The position numbers and the translations under genes were made by a program. Below the pieces are notes generated by a model. It made no database searches, had not been told where the DNA came from, and saw only the letters and a list, made by a program, of their open reading frames with translations. From positions 1,018,001 to 1,082,000 of the forward strand of contig NZ_CDME01000011.1 in the NCBI RefSeq assembly GCF_000826545.1: DNA of 64,000 bases, in the 5' to 3' direction. Source of the stretch: Kibdelosporangium sp. MJ126-NF4 (lineage in GTDB: Bacteria > Actinomycetota > Actinomycetes > Mycobacteriales > Pseudonocardiaceae). Below are positions 1 to 8,756 of the stretch, in pieces (within the stretch, counting starts at the first letter, position 1; every line of letters begins with the position of its first letter).

Positions 1-613
1 AGTGGTTCGCCGGTGTCTCGCCGGTGCACGGCACGAATGTCCGGTGCGAGCCCGGCATGACCATCAGTCCGCCGTTGAAGGGGTAGTTGTCGGTCAGCGC
101 GAGCGACATGCTGACCGCGCGCGGCGCGGGCATGCCGTCCTCGGCGTGCCACGTCTCGAAGTCCGAGTGCCAGTAGAAGCCCTTGCCCTTGAAGCCAGGC
201 ATGAAGTTCACCCGGCTCTGGTGCACGTAGACCTCGGAGCCGAGCAGTTGCCGCGCCCGGTCGAGGATCCTCGGGTCCCTGATCAGCTCGGCGATCAGCT
301 GGCTGATCCGGTGCACCTCGAAGATCGACCGGATCTCCTGCGACTCCTTCTCGATCACCACGCGCTCGTCCGAGTGCAGCTCGGGGTCGCCGGTCAGTCG
401 TACCAGTTCCTGCCAGTACGTCTGGACCTCCTGCTTGCTCAGCACGGCGTCGTCGATCGAGTACCCCTTGGCCTCGTGCGACGCCAGGGTGGCGGCGTCC
501 ACCGGGCCGGGCGTGTCCGCCCACACCGTGGGGTCGGTTCGGTCGATCAGACCAGGTTCGCCGATGACCCGGGTCGGGTAGCGGTCAACGGGCCGGATGC
601 CGGTCAGAGTCAT
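1..613 (-). CDS. ectD: ectoine 5-hydroxylase EctD, 3' part missing
   Basis: Converts ectoine to 5-hydroxyectoine as an Fe(II)/2-oxoglutarate dioxygenase in the cytoplasm. The visible part is about 204 residues and the window edge cuts the gene; the family is usually near 300. The metal-binding region reads [15 protein letters not shown], carrying the HxD pair, and is followed by [16 protein letters not shown], both typical of EctD. The ATG at 613 overlaps the ectC stop in an ATGA arrangement, so it is translationally coupled as the last gene of ectABCD. The distal iron-binding histidine lies outside the window. Confidence 0.95.
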   Translation of the reverse strand, partial: MTLTGIRPVDRYPTRVIGEPGLIDRTDPTVWADTPGPVDAATLASHEAKGYSIDDAVLSKQEVQTYWQELVRLTGDPELHSDERVVIEKESQEIRSIFEVHRISQLIAELIRDPRILDRARQLLGSEVYVHQSRVNFMPGFKGKGFYWHSDFETWHAEDGMPAPRAVSMSLALTDNYPFNGGLMVMPGSHRTFVPCTGETPANH

Positions 614-1005
614 GTGGCTCCTTCCACGATCAGGGGGTAGACGCCGTTTTCGTCATGGACTTCGCGGCCGGTCACGGGTGGGTTGAACACGCAGACCGTG
701 CGCATCTGGGTACGCGGCCGCAACTGGTGGCGCTCGTGGCCGTTGAGCAGGTAGAGCGAGCCCGGCGTGAGTTGGTACACCGTGCCGGTTTCCTTGTCCT
801 CCAGTTCGCCCTCGCCCTCGACGACGAAGACGGCCTCGACGTGGTTGGCGTACCAGAAGTCGTTGACTGTTCCCGCGTACAGCGTTGTCTCGTGCACGGA
901 GAAGCCGACCTGCTCACCGGCGAGGATGATTCTCTTGCTGCGCCAGTTCGGCGTCTGCACGTCCCGATCGGTGTCGGTGACGTCGTTGGTCGTGCGGACG
1001 ATCAA
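610..1005 (-). CDS. ectC: L-ectoine synthase EctC
   Basis: Cyclises N-gamma-acetyl-L-2,4-diaminobutyrate to ectoine, the compatible solute made under salt stress. The 131 residues match the usual family length. The cupin barrel begins [16 protein letters not shown] and includes [20 protein letters not shown], a typical EctC stretch with the metal and substrate residues. The first codon overlaps the ectB stop by four bases and its own stop overlaps the ectD start, giving tight coupling within ectABCD. Confidence 0.97.
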   Translation of the reverse strand: MIVRTTNDVTDTDRDVQTPNWRSKRIILAGEQVGFSVHETTLYAGTVNDFWYANHVEAVFVVEGEGELEDKETGTVYQLTPGSLYLLNGHERHQLRPRTQMRTVCVFNPPVTGREVHDENGVYPLIVEGAT

Positions 1006-2255
1006 GCCAGTGCTCCCTTCACGGACTGTGCGACGATGCCCAGTCCATGCTCCAGTTCGTCGTCGGTGATAGTCAACGGCGGCATCAGCTTCACGACCTC
1101 ACCGTCGGGGCCGGACGTCTCCATCAGCAGGCCGCGCTCGAAGGCGACGCTGCACACCTTGTCGGCGAGCGCGGCGTCGTCGAACTGCAGACCTCGTGCC
1201 AGGCCACGGCCTTTCGCACGCATCCCTGCCTTGTCCGAATAGGACTCGACGAGTCCGGTCAGCGCCCGGCCGACCTGCTCGCCCTTGGCCAGGGTGCTCT
1301 TCTCCAGCTTGTCGTCCTGCCAGTACACCTTCAGCGCCTCGGTCGCGGCGACGAAAGCCGGGTTGATGCCGCGGAAGGTCCCGTTGTGCTCGCCGGGCTC
1401 CCACACGTCCAGCTCCGGCTTGAACAAGGTCAGCGCGAGCGGAAGTCCGTACCCGCCAATGGACTTGGACAGGCAGACGATGTCGGGCTCGATCCCCGCG
1501 GCCTCGAAGCTGAAGAACGGCCCGGTCCGGCCGCAGCCCATCTGGACGTCGTCGACGATCAGCAGGATCGAGTGCCGCTTGCAGAGATCCGACAGCCCGC
1601 GCAGCCATTCGACCCGAGCGGCGTTGATGCCGCCCTCGCCCTGGACGGTCTCGACGATCACGGCCGCCGGTTCGTTCAGTCCGCTGCCGCTGTCTTCGAG
1701 AAGCCTTTCGAAGAACAGGAAATCCGGGGTCTGGCCGTCGAAGTAGTTGTCGTACGGCATGGGCGTGGCGTGCACGAGCGGGATTCCCGCACCACCGCGC
1801 TTCATCGAGTTGCCGGTGACCGACAACGCGCCGAGCGTCATGCCGTGGAACGCGTTGGTGAAGTTGATGATCGACTCGCGGCCGGTCACCTTGCGGGCCA
1901 GCTTCAGCGCGGCCTCGACCGCGTTCGCGCCGGCCGGTCCGGGGAACATCACCTTGTAGTCGAGCTCGCGCGGCTTGAGCACGATGTCCTGAAAGGACTC
2001 GAGCAGGTCACGCTTTGCCACGGTGTTCATGTCGAGCGAGTGGATGACGCCGTCGGCGAGCATGTAGTCGAGCACGGCCCGTTTCAGCGACGGGTTGTTG
2101 TGCCCGTAGTTGAGAGCGCCGGCACCGGCGAAGAAGTCCAGGTACTCCTTGCCGGACTCGTCGTGCAGCACGCTGCCGGTGGCCTTGTCGAAGGTGGTCG
2201 GCCAGCCACGGCAGTAGCTGCGGACCTCGGATTCGAGTGTCTCGAAAATGGTCAC
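1002..2255 (-). CDS. ectB: diaminobutyrate--2-oxoglutarate transaminase EctB
   Basis: PLP-dependent class III aminotransferase that makes L-2,4-diaminobutyrate from aspartate semialdehyde and glutamate, the first step of ectoine synthesis. It has 417 residues, normal for the family. Visible signatures are [12 protein letters not shown] near residue 45, the cofactor region [12 protein letters not shown], and the Schiff-base lysine in [15 protein letters not shown]. It lies 51 bases downstream of ectA and overlaps ectC by four bases. Confidence 0.97.
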   Translation of the reverse strand: MTIFETLESEVRSYCRGWPTTFDKATGSVLHDESGKEYLDFFAGAGALNYGHNNPSLKRAVLDYMLADGVIHSLDMNTVAKRDLLESFQDIVLKPRELDYKVMFPGPAGANAVEAALKLARKVTGRESIINFTNAFHGMTLGALSVTGNSMKRGGAGIPLVHATPMPYDNYFDGQTPDFLFFERLLEDSGSGLNEPAAVIVETVQGEGGINAARVEWLRGLSDLCKRHSILLIVDDVQMGCGRTGPFFSFEAAGIEPDIVCLSKSIGGYGLPLALTLFKPELDVWEPGEHNGTFRGINPAFVAATEALKVYWQDDKLEKSTLAKGEQVGRALTGLVESYSDKAGMRAKGRGLARGLQFDDAALADKVCSVAFERGLLMETSGPDGEVVKLMPPLTITDDELEHGLGIVAQSVKGALA

Positions 2256-2306
2256 GGTTCTCCGCGTTGTGTTCGAGGGAGCAGTGCGCAGGTGATCTGG
2301 GCAGGC

Positions 2307-2822
2307 TCAGGAGAGTGGGGACGGCGCGCTGACGGACAGGAACGGGCCGATCCGGAAGAGGAACTCGGGCGCGTGGTCGTCAGGGAACTGGTCGGCGCTG
2401 AACAGCTGGTTGCCGGTCAGCCCCGCACCCCAGCGTGTGGCGAGTGCCCGGAACATCGCGATGGACGCGTCGTTGTCCGAGGTGACAGTCGCTTCGAGAT
2501 GTCTCGCGCCGGTCCGGCGGACCAGGGCGTCGAGCATGGTGGCGGCGAAACCTCTGCCGCGGTGCTCGTCGGCGACAGCGATCTGCCAGATCACCAGCGT
2601 GTCAGCCTGGTTGGGGCGCAGATACCCGGTGACAAAGCCGATCACGTCGTCATCGACGCGCATGACCGCGGAGGTACCGGCGAAATCTCTGCACCACAGC
2701 AGGTAGGAGTACGAAGAGTTCAGGTCGAGCGAGCGCGAATCCCGCGCCAGCCGCCACATACCCGCGCCGTCCGATGTGGACGGCACATCCACTACTGCCT
2801 GGCCGAAGGTTTTTCCGGACAT
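2307..2822 (-). CDS. ectA: L-2,4-diaminobutyrate acetyltransferase EctA
   Basis: GNAT-fold enzyme that acetylates diaminobutyrate at the gamma amino group. It is 171 residues long. The acetyl-CoA binding segment reads VADEHRGRGFAATML, the R-G-x-G type loop, preceded by QADTLVIWQIAV, common to EctA. It is the first gene of the ectABCD operon. The ATG at 2822 has no strong ribosome-binding site, so the exact start is slightly uncertain. Confidence 0.95.
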   Translation of the reverse strand: MSGKTFGQAVVDVPSTSDGAGMWRLARDSRSLDLNSSYSYLLWCRDFAGTSAVMRVDDDVIGFVTGYLRPNQADTLVIWQIAVADEHRGRGFAATMLDALVRRTGARHLEATVTSDNDASIAMFRALATRWGAGLTGNQLFSADQFPDDHAPEFLFRIGPFLSVSAPSPLS

Positions 2823-2937
2823 GCCAAGGGAACGTAACAGAGGTGTTTCGCCCGGTCAGCTCACCGGAACGTGGATCCGGCCGTGCACCTGGGGGAATGC
2901 GAAACGCACTGTGGTGATCAGTACAGAGTGTTGATCA
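2823..2937 (-). promoter_or_regulatory. presumed ectABCD promoter region
   Basis: The leader of ectA lies here. It holds two direct copies of TGATCAG, at 2915-2921 and 2932-2938, spaced 17 bp apart. This could be a regulator site. No clear -35/-10 pair stands out. The assignment rests on position and the repeats only. Confidence 0.35.
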
Positions 2938-2973
2938 GCGCGTGCGCGCCCGAATAGCGTCGCGCGCACGCGC
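2938..2973 (-). terminator. hairpin after the aldo/keto reductase gene
   Basis: Perfect 12-bp arms (GCGCGTGCGCGC at 2938-2949 and its complement at 2962-2973) enclose a 12-nt loop. It starts 13 bases beyond the stop of the 2986-4014 gene in the direction of transcription. A strong GC stem without a T-run is common for actinomycete terminators. Confidence 0.65.
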
Positions 2974-2985
2974 GTTCCCAGAACG

Positions 2986-4014
2986 TCAGCCCGCTACACG
3001 TGACGGCCGCCACAGATCCAGTCCGGACTCGACGGCGTACTTGTCGACCTCCGCCAGCTCGTCCGCGGTCAGCGGTGCCGAGTCCAGCGCGGCGAGGTTC
3101 TCCTCCAGCTGCTCGACAGAGCTCACACCGATCAACGCGGAGGTGACCCTCGGGTCCCGCAGCACCCAGGCGAGCGCCAGCTGCGAGAGCTTCTGGCCGC
3201 GCCGCTGAGCGATCCCGTTCAGCCCGCGGACCCGGTCGAGATTCTCCTCCGACAGGTGCTCCTGATGCAACGACCCCTGCTGCGTGGCGCGCGATCCCTC
3301 GGGCACGCCGTTGAGGTACCTGTCTGTGAGCAGGCCCTGGCCGAGCGGGGAGAACGCGATGCAGCCCGCGCCGACCTCCGCGAGGGTGTCCAGCAGTTCC
3401 GGCTCGATCCAGCGGTTGAGCATCGAGTACGACGGCTGGTGGATCAGCAGCGGCACGCCCGCCTGCCTGAGCAGGTCCGCGGCCTCCTTGGTCTTGGCAG
3501 GCGAGTAGGAGGAGATGCCGACGTAGAGGGCCTTGCCCTGCTGCACCGCGCTGACCAGCGCGCCCACCGTCTCTTCCAGCGGTGTGTCCGGGTCGAACCG
3601 GTGCGAGTAGAAGATGTCGACGTAGTCCAGCCCCATCCGGCCGAGCGACTGGTCCAGCGAGGCCAGCAGGTACTTGCGCGAGCCGAAGTCACCGTACGGT
3701 CCCGGCCACATGTCGTAGCCCGCCTTGGTGGAGATCAGCAGCTCGTCGCGGTACGGCCGCAGGTCGTCGCGCAGGATCCGGCCGAAGTTCTCCTCGGCCG
3801 AGCCGTAGGGCGGGCCGTAGTTGTTGGCCAGGTCGAAGTGCGTCACGCCGAGGTCGAACGCGCGCCGGGCGATCTGCCTGCCGTGCTCGTACGGCCGGGA
3901 ACCGCCGAAGTTCTGCCACAGCCCCAGTGAGATCAGCGGCAGTTTGAGGCCGCTGCGCCCGCTGCGCCGGAATTCCGCATTGTCGTATCGCCGCTCGTCG
4001 GCTCGGTACACCAC
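2986..4014 (-). CDS. aldo/keto reductase, YghZ / L-glyceraldehyde-3-phosphate reductase type
   Basis: NADPH-dependent oxidoreductase of the AKR14 type, which reduces small aldehydes. The 342 residues fit the family. Visible are the catalytic-tyrosine region DLANNYGPPYGSAEENFG, the lysine region LISTKAGYDMWPGPYG with SRKYLLASLDQSLGRMGLDYVD split across it, and FYSHRFDPDTPLEET with the catalytic histidine. The C-terminal cofactor segment LIGVSSVEQLEENLAAL is intact. It stands alone between the long inverted repeat and the ect promoter, and its physiological substrate cannot be read from the sequence. Confidence 0.9.
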   Translation of the reverse strand: MVYRADERRYDNAEFRRSGRSGLKLPLISLGLWQNFGGSRPYEHGRQIARRAFDLGVTHFDLANNYGPPYGSAEENFGRILRDDLRPYRDELLISTKAGYDMWPGPYGDFGSRKYLLASLDQSLGRMGLDYVDIFYSHRFDPDTPLEETVGALVSAVQQGKALYVGISSYSPAKTKEAADLLRQAGVPLLIHQPSYSMLNRWIEPELLDTLAEVGAGCIAFSPLGQGLLTDRYLNGVPEGSRATQQGSLHQEHLSEENLDRVRGLNGIAQRRGQKLSQLALAWVLRDPRVTSALIGVSSVEQLEENLAALDSAPLTADELAEVDKYAVESGLDLWRPSRVAG

Positions 4015-4035
4015 GGTCGCGAATATAGGTCAACA

Positions 4036-4198
4036 GTGCCGCGTGATCCCAGTCCCTTGGCCTTGCTGGGGCTCAAATCGTCCCTGGCGGCACCGGCCGG
4101 GAAGTCCAAAGACAACCAGTATTCGCGACTTCCCGGCGCCACCGCCAGGAACAATTTGATCTCCCAGCAAGGCGAAAGGGACTGGGATCACGCGGCAC
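4036..4198. repeat. long imperfect inverted repeat, 71-72 bp arms
   Basis: The arms 4036-4106 and 4127-4198 are near-complementary around a 20-nt centre. The outer 23 bases of each arm match without a break and a few indels occur further in. It fills most of the gap between the cyclase-like gene and the aldo/keto reductase. No flanking target duplication is obvious. It could be a MITE-like element or a large RNA hairpin. Confidence 0.8.
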
Positions 4199-4240
4199 GA
4201 GGCGAGGTGGCCCGGCAATGGGGGCAAGGCCACCCCGACC

Positions 4241-4975
4241 TCAACCGCCGATGTACCCGCGCTGGGCCGTGGCCCTGTGCCGCCCTCGGACGACAACTTC
4301 GGACACCTCTTCGGCACGGACCACATAGGGCCGCGCGCGGACATCGGCGGAGTCCCACCTCGGCACGATCGGACGTGCGTACATGTCGATCGAGTCCGAG
4401 CAGCCGGGCAGCCACAGCCACCCATAGCCCTTGAATTCCTTCTCCCGCACGGCAAGCCTGCGGAACTGGTCGGTGCGCAGCGACGTGTGCCCCGCCTCGA
4501 CCACCGAGCGGTAGACCAGTTCGGACAGCATCACCGCGAGGTTGGCCTCCGGCCACTGTGCCAGCACACCGCGCAGTGGCTTCGAGTCGAGCAGCCTGCC
4601 GACCACCACCGCGTCCCTGCCGGGAAATCCGTTGGGGCCGTTGACGACCACGCCGTGGTGCACGGCCATCCGCAACCGCAGCCTCGCACAGGGCAACACG
4701 TCCGCGTTGTGCTGGCGCAGTTCGGCTTCCAGCCGCCGGGTGAACCCGTCGACGATGACCGGCTCGGGCTCGTGATGGGGAACGACCGCCAGTTCCGCGT
4801 CGCCCTGCTGCTGACGGGTCCAGTGCGCCCGGTTCAGGCCGACCGACGACGCCGCCCGATCGAGCGACCGCAGCAGGATCTCCTGCCATTTCTGTTGACG
4901 CTGCTCCGGTGCGGCGCCGTACCCACGAATATCAACTCCGACATAGAGCGACCGTCGGAAGCCGGTATCTGGCAT
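4241..4975 (-). CDS. cyclase-homology domain protein
   Basis: About 244 residues from the ATG at 4975, which has GAAGGG upstream; an upstream start at 5059 is less likely because the conserved part begins at residue 10. The fold signature starts RRSLYVGVDIRGYG and continues with QQGDAELAVV, RLRLRMAVHHG and a terminal GYGWLWLPG. This is the order of a class III nucleotidyl cyclase-like domain, with both metal-site aspartates apparently kept. The same domain opens the 57736-60330 protein. Whether it makes a nucleotide signal is unknown. A Crp/FNR regulator gene lies directly upstream on the same strand, suggesting a signalling pair. The 66 C-terminal residues are not recognised. Confidence 0.7.
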   Translation of the reverse strand: MPDTGFRRSLYVGVDIRGYGAAPEQRQQKWQEILLRSLDRAASSVGLNRAHWTRQQQGDAELAVVPHHEPEPVIVDGFTRRLEAELRQHNADVLPCARLRLRMAVHHGVVVNGPNGFPGRDAVVVGRLLDSKPLRGVLAQWPEANLAVMLSELVYRSVVEAGHTSLRTDQFRRLAVREKEFKGYGWLWLPGCSDSIDMYARPIVPRWDSADVRARPYVVRAEEVSEVVVRGRHRATAQRGYIGG

Positions 4976-5129
4976 ACAATTAGACCCTTCGAGTACGGAT
5001 CCGAGGGATGATGGTGCTCTGTGTAAGCATGCAGTAGTTCGTCCGGCTGAAAGCGGCACTGGTACGGGTTCGCCAGCTTTTCACCGAATACCCGGGTCCG
5101 ATTGGACCAATTTTTTAACAGTACAAGGG

Positions 5130-5924
5130 TCACGTTATTTCGGCGCGCACCCTGAGCCTGGCCATATCGAGCACGGCGATGCCCCGGTATCGCCCGCTGA
5201 CCAGGCCTTCCTGCTGGAAGGCGCGAATTATCTTCTCCGCTGTCGACAGCTTGATACCGGCGATCGACGCGAGCTCGTCCCTTGTCAACGGAACGGTCAG
5301 ATCCCAATGACCACTCGATCTTGTTCCATATGCCTCGTAAAGATCGACGAGAACACGCGCGACGCGCACGCTCGCCGGACGGCCGTGTTCGATTCTTCGG
5401 CGGTCGGCCCACCGCAATCGTTCGCTCAACATGGTGGCCACCTCGATGGCCGCGTCCGGGCGCCTGGCGAGGAAGTTGCGCAGCTCCGCCTTGGTCATCC
5501 GCTTGTAGAAAATGTCGGTGCACGCGGTCACCGTCGCCGATCTCGGGCCGACGTCGAGCGCGGCCATCTCGCCGACGAGATCACCACCGACCCTGATCGC
5601 GAGCAGTGTCCGTTCCCCGGCCGGGTCCGTGGCCAGCACTTTCACCGACCCGTGCAGCAACAGCAGTGCCGATGAATCGTTTTCACCCTGGTTGATGATT
5701 GTCACGCCGGCCGGTCGGCTTTCCGAAACGCCGACGGCGAGGAAATCCTCCCTCGTCCGTTCCGACAGCCGCCCGAGCAGGCTCGTCTGTGGGTACGGCA
5801 GTGCCCCACCGGCCACTCTCCTAGGAATGATCTTTCCCACCTCGCCGATTGTCGAGCCGGCCCGAGAATGCGACCACCGGACCCATCGACGCGTTTCCGC
5901 GGACTGTCCGCAATAGTGGCACAC
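5130..5924 (-). CDS. Crp/FNR family transcriptional regulator
   Basis: Cyclic-nucleotide-binding-like domain followed by a winged HTH. The sensor core starts near SLLGRLSERTREDFLAVGVS and includes VGGDLVGEMAALDVGPRSATVTA, the phosphate-binding-cassette-like stretch. The DNA-binding part reads LTRDELASIAGIKLSTAEKIIRAF with the recognition helix in the middle. The start is uncertain: the first roughly 40 residues look unlike the family and an internal start is possible. It is probably cotranscribed with the cyclase-like gene 155 bases downstream. The ligand cannot be told from the sequence. Confidence 0.88.
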   Translation of the reverse strand: MCHYCGQSAETRRWVRWSHSRAGSTIGEVGKIIPRRVAGGALPYPQTSLLGRLSERTREDFLAVGVSESRPAGVTIINQGENDSSALLLLHGSVKVLATDPAGERTLLAIRVGGDLVGEMAALDVGPRSATVTACTDIFYKRMTKAELRNFLARRPDAAIEVATMLSERLRWADRRRIEHGRPASVRVARVLVDLYEAYGTRSSGHWDLTVPLTRDELASIAGIKLSTAEKIIRAFQQEGLVSGRYRGIAVLDMARLRVRAEIT

Positions 5925-5936
5925 GGATAAAGCGGC

Positions 5937-7175
5937 TCAGTTGGCCAGGTGCTCGACCAGGAAAACCTGCAGCTCGCCGACGGCGAAGCCGAGCACGGCG
6001 CCGACGGTGATCAGCATCCATTCGTCCTGCTTGAAGGCCGGCCTGATCAGTTCCTCGAACTCCTCGGCGGTCAGCTCCTGCATCTTCTGGACGAGTGTGT
6101 TGCGGATATCCATCGCCTCTTCGGCGTAGTCCTCGATGAACGCAAGGGTATCCGGCATCCGGCGCATGACTTTCTCGGCGACGCTGTGCTTGAGCTCCTG
6201 GTAGCGCCTGCTGCCGACGGTGAGCGCGACGAGCGGGCGGGCGAGCCGGGTCTGCCGGTCCAGCGACTTGGTGATCTGCCGCTCCACCACGGTGAACAGC
6301 CGGTCGGCCAGCGGCCCGCGCAGCACGGCCTGCAGGACGTTGTCCGGTGTGATGATCTCCTTGGCGATCAGCGCGCCGTAGTCGGCGGCGACCTCCTTGC
6401 GGCGCTTGAGAAACAGCCCCTGCCAGGTGAACAGGCCGAGGTAGCGCGTCGGCTCACGCGGACTGAAGATCATCTTGAGCGCCAGCCAGTCGGTGAACCA
6501 GCCGGTCAGCCCCCCGAAGATGGGCATCACCCACGGCGAGTGCAGGGTGGCCCACGCGAACATCTGGATCAGCCCGATGACGAAGCCGAACACGATGCCG
6601 GAGCGGGCGATGAACTGGAACTCCTTGCGCCCCGCCTCGAGGAAGATCCGGTTGAGCAGCTCCTTGTCCTTGACCAGGTTGCCGACCACCATGCCCTTGA
6701 GGTCGAACACCGAGTCCACATCCGACTGGACGGTGGCCAGGATGCCCTTGATGACCTTGGGCGCCTCGGCCTGGACGCGCCGCACGATCAGGTCCTGCAC
6801 CTGCGGCGGCAGCGACTCCCACAGCGTCGGCTGGAACTCCCCGGCGATCTCCCGCACGATCTCCTCGACCGCTTCGAGCAGCGGGCGTTCGAGCTCCTTG
6901 GCGATCCGGTCGGCGTCGAGCCGCCGGACGACCTCGCCCGCGGTGATCAGCCGGTCGGTCATGGTGTCGCACGCGATCGCGGCCATCCTGGCGGCCTTCC
7001 GCGGCACGATGCCCTGCCAGCCGAAGAACGGCCGGATGCCGCGGAACTCGATCGGCCGGAACATCATCCGGATGGCGACGACCTTGGTGACGTAGCCGAT
7101 CAGCGCGGCGATGACCGGCATCGAGGCGTAGACCAGCCAGTTGCGCTGGAAGTCGGCGAAGATCGCGCTGATCAT
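5937..7175 (-). CDS. DUF445 family membrane protein
   Basis: The 412 residues have hydrophobic segments at both ends: YASMPVIAALIGYVTKVVAI near the N-terminus, a central GIVFGFVIGLIQMFAW segment, and LITVGAVLGFAVGELQVF at the C-terminus. The repeated G-x-x-GWFTDWLALKMIF type sequence is characteristic of DUF445. The function of the family is not established. It overlaps the upstream gene by four bases, so the two form one transcription unit. The stop lies 12 bases from the start of the Crp/FNR gene. Confidence 0.85.
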   Translation of the reverse strand: MISAIFADFQRNWLVYASMPVIAALIGYVTKVVAIRMMFRPIEFRGIRPFFGWQGIVPRKAARMAAIACDTMTDRLITAGEVVRRLDADRIAKELERPLLEAVEEIVREIAGEFQPTLWESLPPQVQDLIVRRVQAEAPKVIKGILATVQSDVDSVFDLKGMVVGNLVKDKELLNRIFLEAGRKEFQFIARSGIVFGFVIGLIQMFAWATLHSPWVMPIFGGLTGWFTDWLALKMIFSPREPTRYLGLFTWQGLFLKRRKEVAADYGALIAKEIITPDNVLQAVLRGPLADRLFTVVERQITKSLDRQTRLARPLVALTVGSRRYQELKHSVAEKVMRRMPDTLAFIEDYAEEAMDIRNTLVQKMQELTAEEFEELIRPAFKQDEWMLITVGAVLGFAVGELQVFLVEHLAN

Positions 7176-7897
7176 CGCGGCTGGGCCGCGTCCCAGAACA
7201 CGGTGCCCAGCGTGGAGAGCCGCAACGTCCGCCGCACGTAGCGCGGGGTGAGCTTGTGAACAGTGCGAACCTCGGCCTCGGCCGCGCGGACCCGGTCGTC
7301 GGTCAGCAGGATGTCGTACTGCGTGGACAGGCTGGGGTTGTCCGGGCCGACCGTGACCACCCCGAGGCCGACCAGGCGCGTGACGTAGTCGGGCACGAGA
7401 TCCGGCAGCATCACCCCGGCCGCACGGCCGACGGACGACGCGTTGCGCAGCACGATTCGCTGTGGCCCGCCCAATGACGGACGACCGGCCACGTGCACGA
7501 CGGCGTACACCTCGTCCCCGCTGAGCGCAGCGAGGATCCGCGCCTCGTCGGGCACGAGCTGGCGGACGATGGCCATGAACAGGTGGTGGCGGCCCTGGTC
7601 GCGGTCCAGTTCCGAGGACAGCCGCAGCAGGTCGGCCATGGCCGAGCGGACCGTGTCGACCTCGCCGTCCACCACCGACGGACCGGCCTCGATCAACGGC
7701 CCGGTGAACGTGCCTTCCTCGTCGAGCCGTTTGCGGAACTGCTCGATGACGGCCTTCTCGGCTTTCCGGAACTGGCGCTGCGCGGCCTCGCCGCCGGGCA
7801 GGCGGCCCGCCGCCTGCCAGCTCGTTCTCGCCACCCAGCCCGCGAACCTGCCCGCCTGCGCCACCACCCGGTCAACCGGGTCCTGTTCCTCAGCCAC
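7172..7897 (-). CDS. conserved hypothetical protein upstream of the DUF445 gene
   Basis: A soluble 241-residue protein starting at GTG 7897 (VAEEQDPVDRV). The N-terminal third is basic and helical. The C-terminal half contains VVHVAGRPSLGG and a segment ending VHKLTPRYVRRTLRLS. I do not recognise a catalytic motif. Coupling by a four-base overlap to the DUF445 gene suggests that the two work together. A 234-bp gap separates it from the divergent TetR gene. Confidence 0.7.
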   Translation of the reverse strand: MAEEQDPVDRVVAQAGRFAGWVARTSWQAAGRLPGGEAAQRQFRKAEKAVIEQFRKRLDEEGTFTGPLIEAGPSVVDGEVDTVRSAMADLLRLSSELDRDQGRHHLFMAIVRQLVPDEARILAALSGDEVYAVVHVAGRPSLGGPQRIVLRNASSVGRAAGVMLPDLVPDYVTRLVGLGVVTVGPDNPSLSTQYDILLTDDRVRAAEAEVRTVHKLTPRYVRRTLRLSTLGTVFWDAAQPR

Positions 7898-8100
7898 GAC
7901 GCCTCCCGCCCTGCAGCGGTCACGTGGGTACTACGCGTCCCCGCTGGTCAGAGGCATGATACTCAGTGCGGCCGGAGCAATGGCGAAGATCCCCCGTGAT
8001 CTCAATTGCAGTATTCCGGCGGCGCACATCCCTTGACCGCATTCTCCGGCGTATTCAATTCGACTCACGGAAATGGGCCGGTATTGGATGCACAGACTGG

Positions 8101-8120
8101 ACTATGCCGAACAGCATAGT
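8101..8120. promoter_or_regulatory. palindromic operator upstream of the TetR gene
   Basis: ACTATGCCGAACAGCATAGT consists of 7-bp arms around a 6-bp centre and ends 11 bases before the TetR start codon. The same pattern (A-Y-TATGC, six bases, GCATA-R-T) recurs at 8716-8735 before the next gene. This points to autoregulation and direct control of the oxidoreductase gene. Confidence 0.75.
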
Positions 8121-8131
8121 AGGCTGACGGC

Positions 8132-8695
8132 ATGGCTCGCGACGTCCGCAGGATGATGATTCGCAGCGCTGCCACGCTGTTCCGGGAGCGCGGGATCGCC
8201 GGGACGTCGCTCGCCGACGTCCTCGAACACAGCGGGGCGCCGCGCGGCTCGATCTACCACCACTTCCCCGGCGGGAAGAACCAACTCGCCGCCGAGGCGA
8301 CCGCGTGGGCGGGCGGGGTGATGACCAGGATGATCGGCGAGACCGGCGATCCGGTCGAAGTGGTCGGCGCCCTCTTCGGGTTCTGGCGCGCCGAGCTGGC
8401 CAGGGACCCGCGCGCGGGCTGCCCGGTGCTGGCCGCCGCGCTGGCCGAGACCGAGTCGTCCGGCGCGTACCAGGCCGCCCGCGAGGTGTTCGACAAATGG
8501 CAGCGAGTGCTGGCAGACCTGCTGGTCAGCCGTGGTGTCACCGAGGATCGGGCGGTGTCCGCGGCCACGCTGCTGATCGCCGCGACCGAGGGGGCGGTCG
8601 TGCTGGCCCGGGCACAGCAGACCTCGCACGCGCTCGACCGGGTCGAACGGGAGATGATCAGGATGATCGGACACTTGCTGGTCGACTCGGCTTGA
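8132..8695 (+). CDS. TetR/AcrR family regulator, LmrA/YxaF type
   Basis: A dimeric repressor of 187 residues. The N-terminal HTH reads GIAGTSLADVLEHSGAPRG followed by SIYHHFPGGKNQLA, the classical TetR recognition helix and the LmrA/YxaF variant of it. The C-terminal ligand domain contains AGCPVLAAALAETESSGAYQ. Palindromes of the same design lie before this gene and before the downstream oxidoreductase gene, so the likely regulon is itself plus that gene. The effector is unknown. Confidence 0.9.
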   Translation: MARDVRRMMIRSAATLFRERGIAGTSLADVLEHSGAPRGSIYHHFPGGKNQLAAEATAWAGGVMTRMIGETGDPVEVVGALFGFWRAELARDPRAGCPVLAAALAETESSGAYQAAREVFDKWQRVLADLLVSRGVTEDRAVSAATLLIAATEGAVVLARAQQTSHALDRVEREMIRMIGHLLVDSA

Positions 8696-8713
8696 CGTGG
8701 CCACCCGGCGCGC

Positions 8714-8737
8714 CGATTATGCTAGTTAGCATAATCG
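8714..8737. promoter_or_regulatory. perfect palindrome upstream of the molybdopterin oxidoreductase gene
   Basis: Two 11-bp arms (CGATTATGCTA and its complement) flank the two-base centre GT. Its inner part, ATTATGCTAGTTAGCATAAT at 8716-8735, matches the palindrome before the TetR gene in arm sequence and in the 6-bp spacing. It lies 19 bases before the start codon, where bound repressor would block transcription. Confidence 0.75.
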
Positions 8738-8756
8738 ACTCTCGCGGGGGTTCGGC

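Noticed and set aside
4128..4198. A simple terminator for the cyclase-like gene
   Set aside because: The arms of over 70 bp with a small centre are far longer than a terminator, so it is listed as a long inverted repeat.
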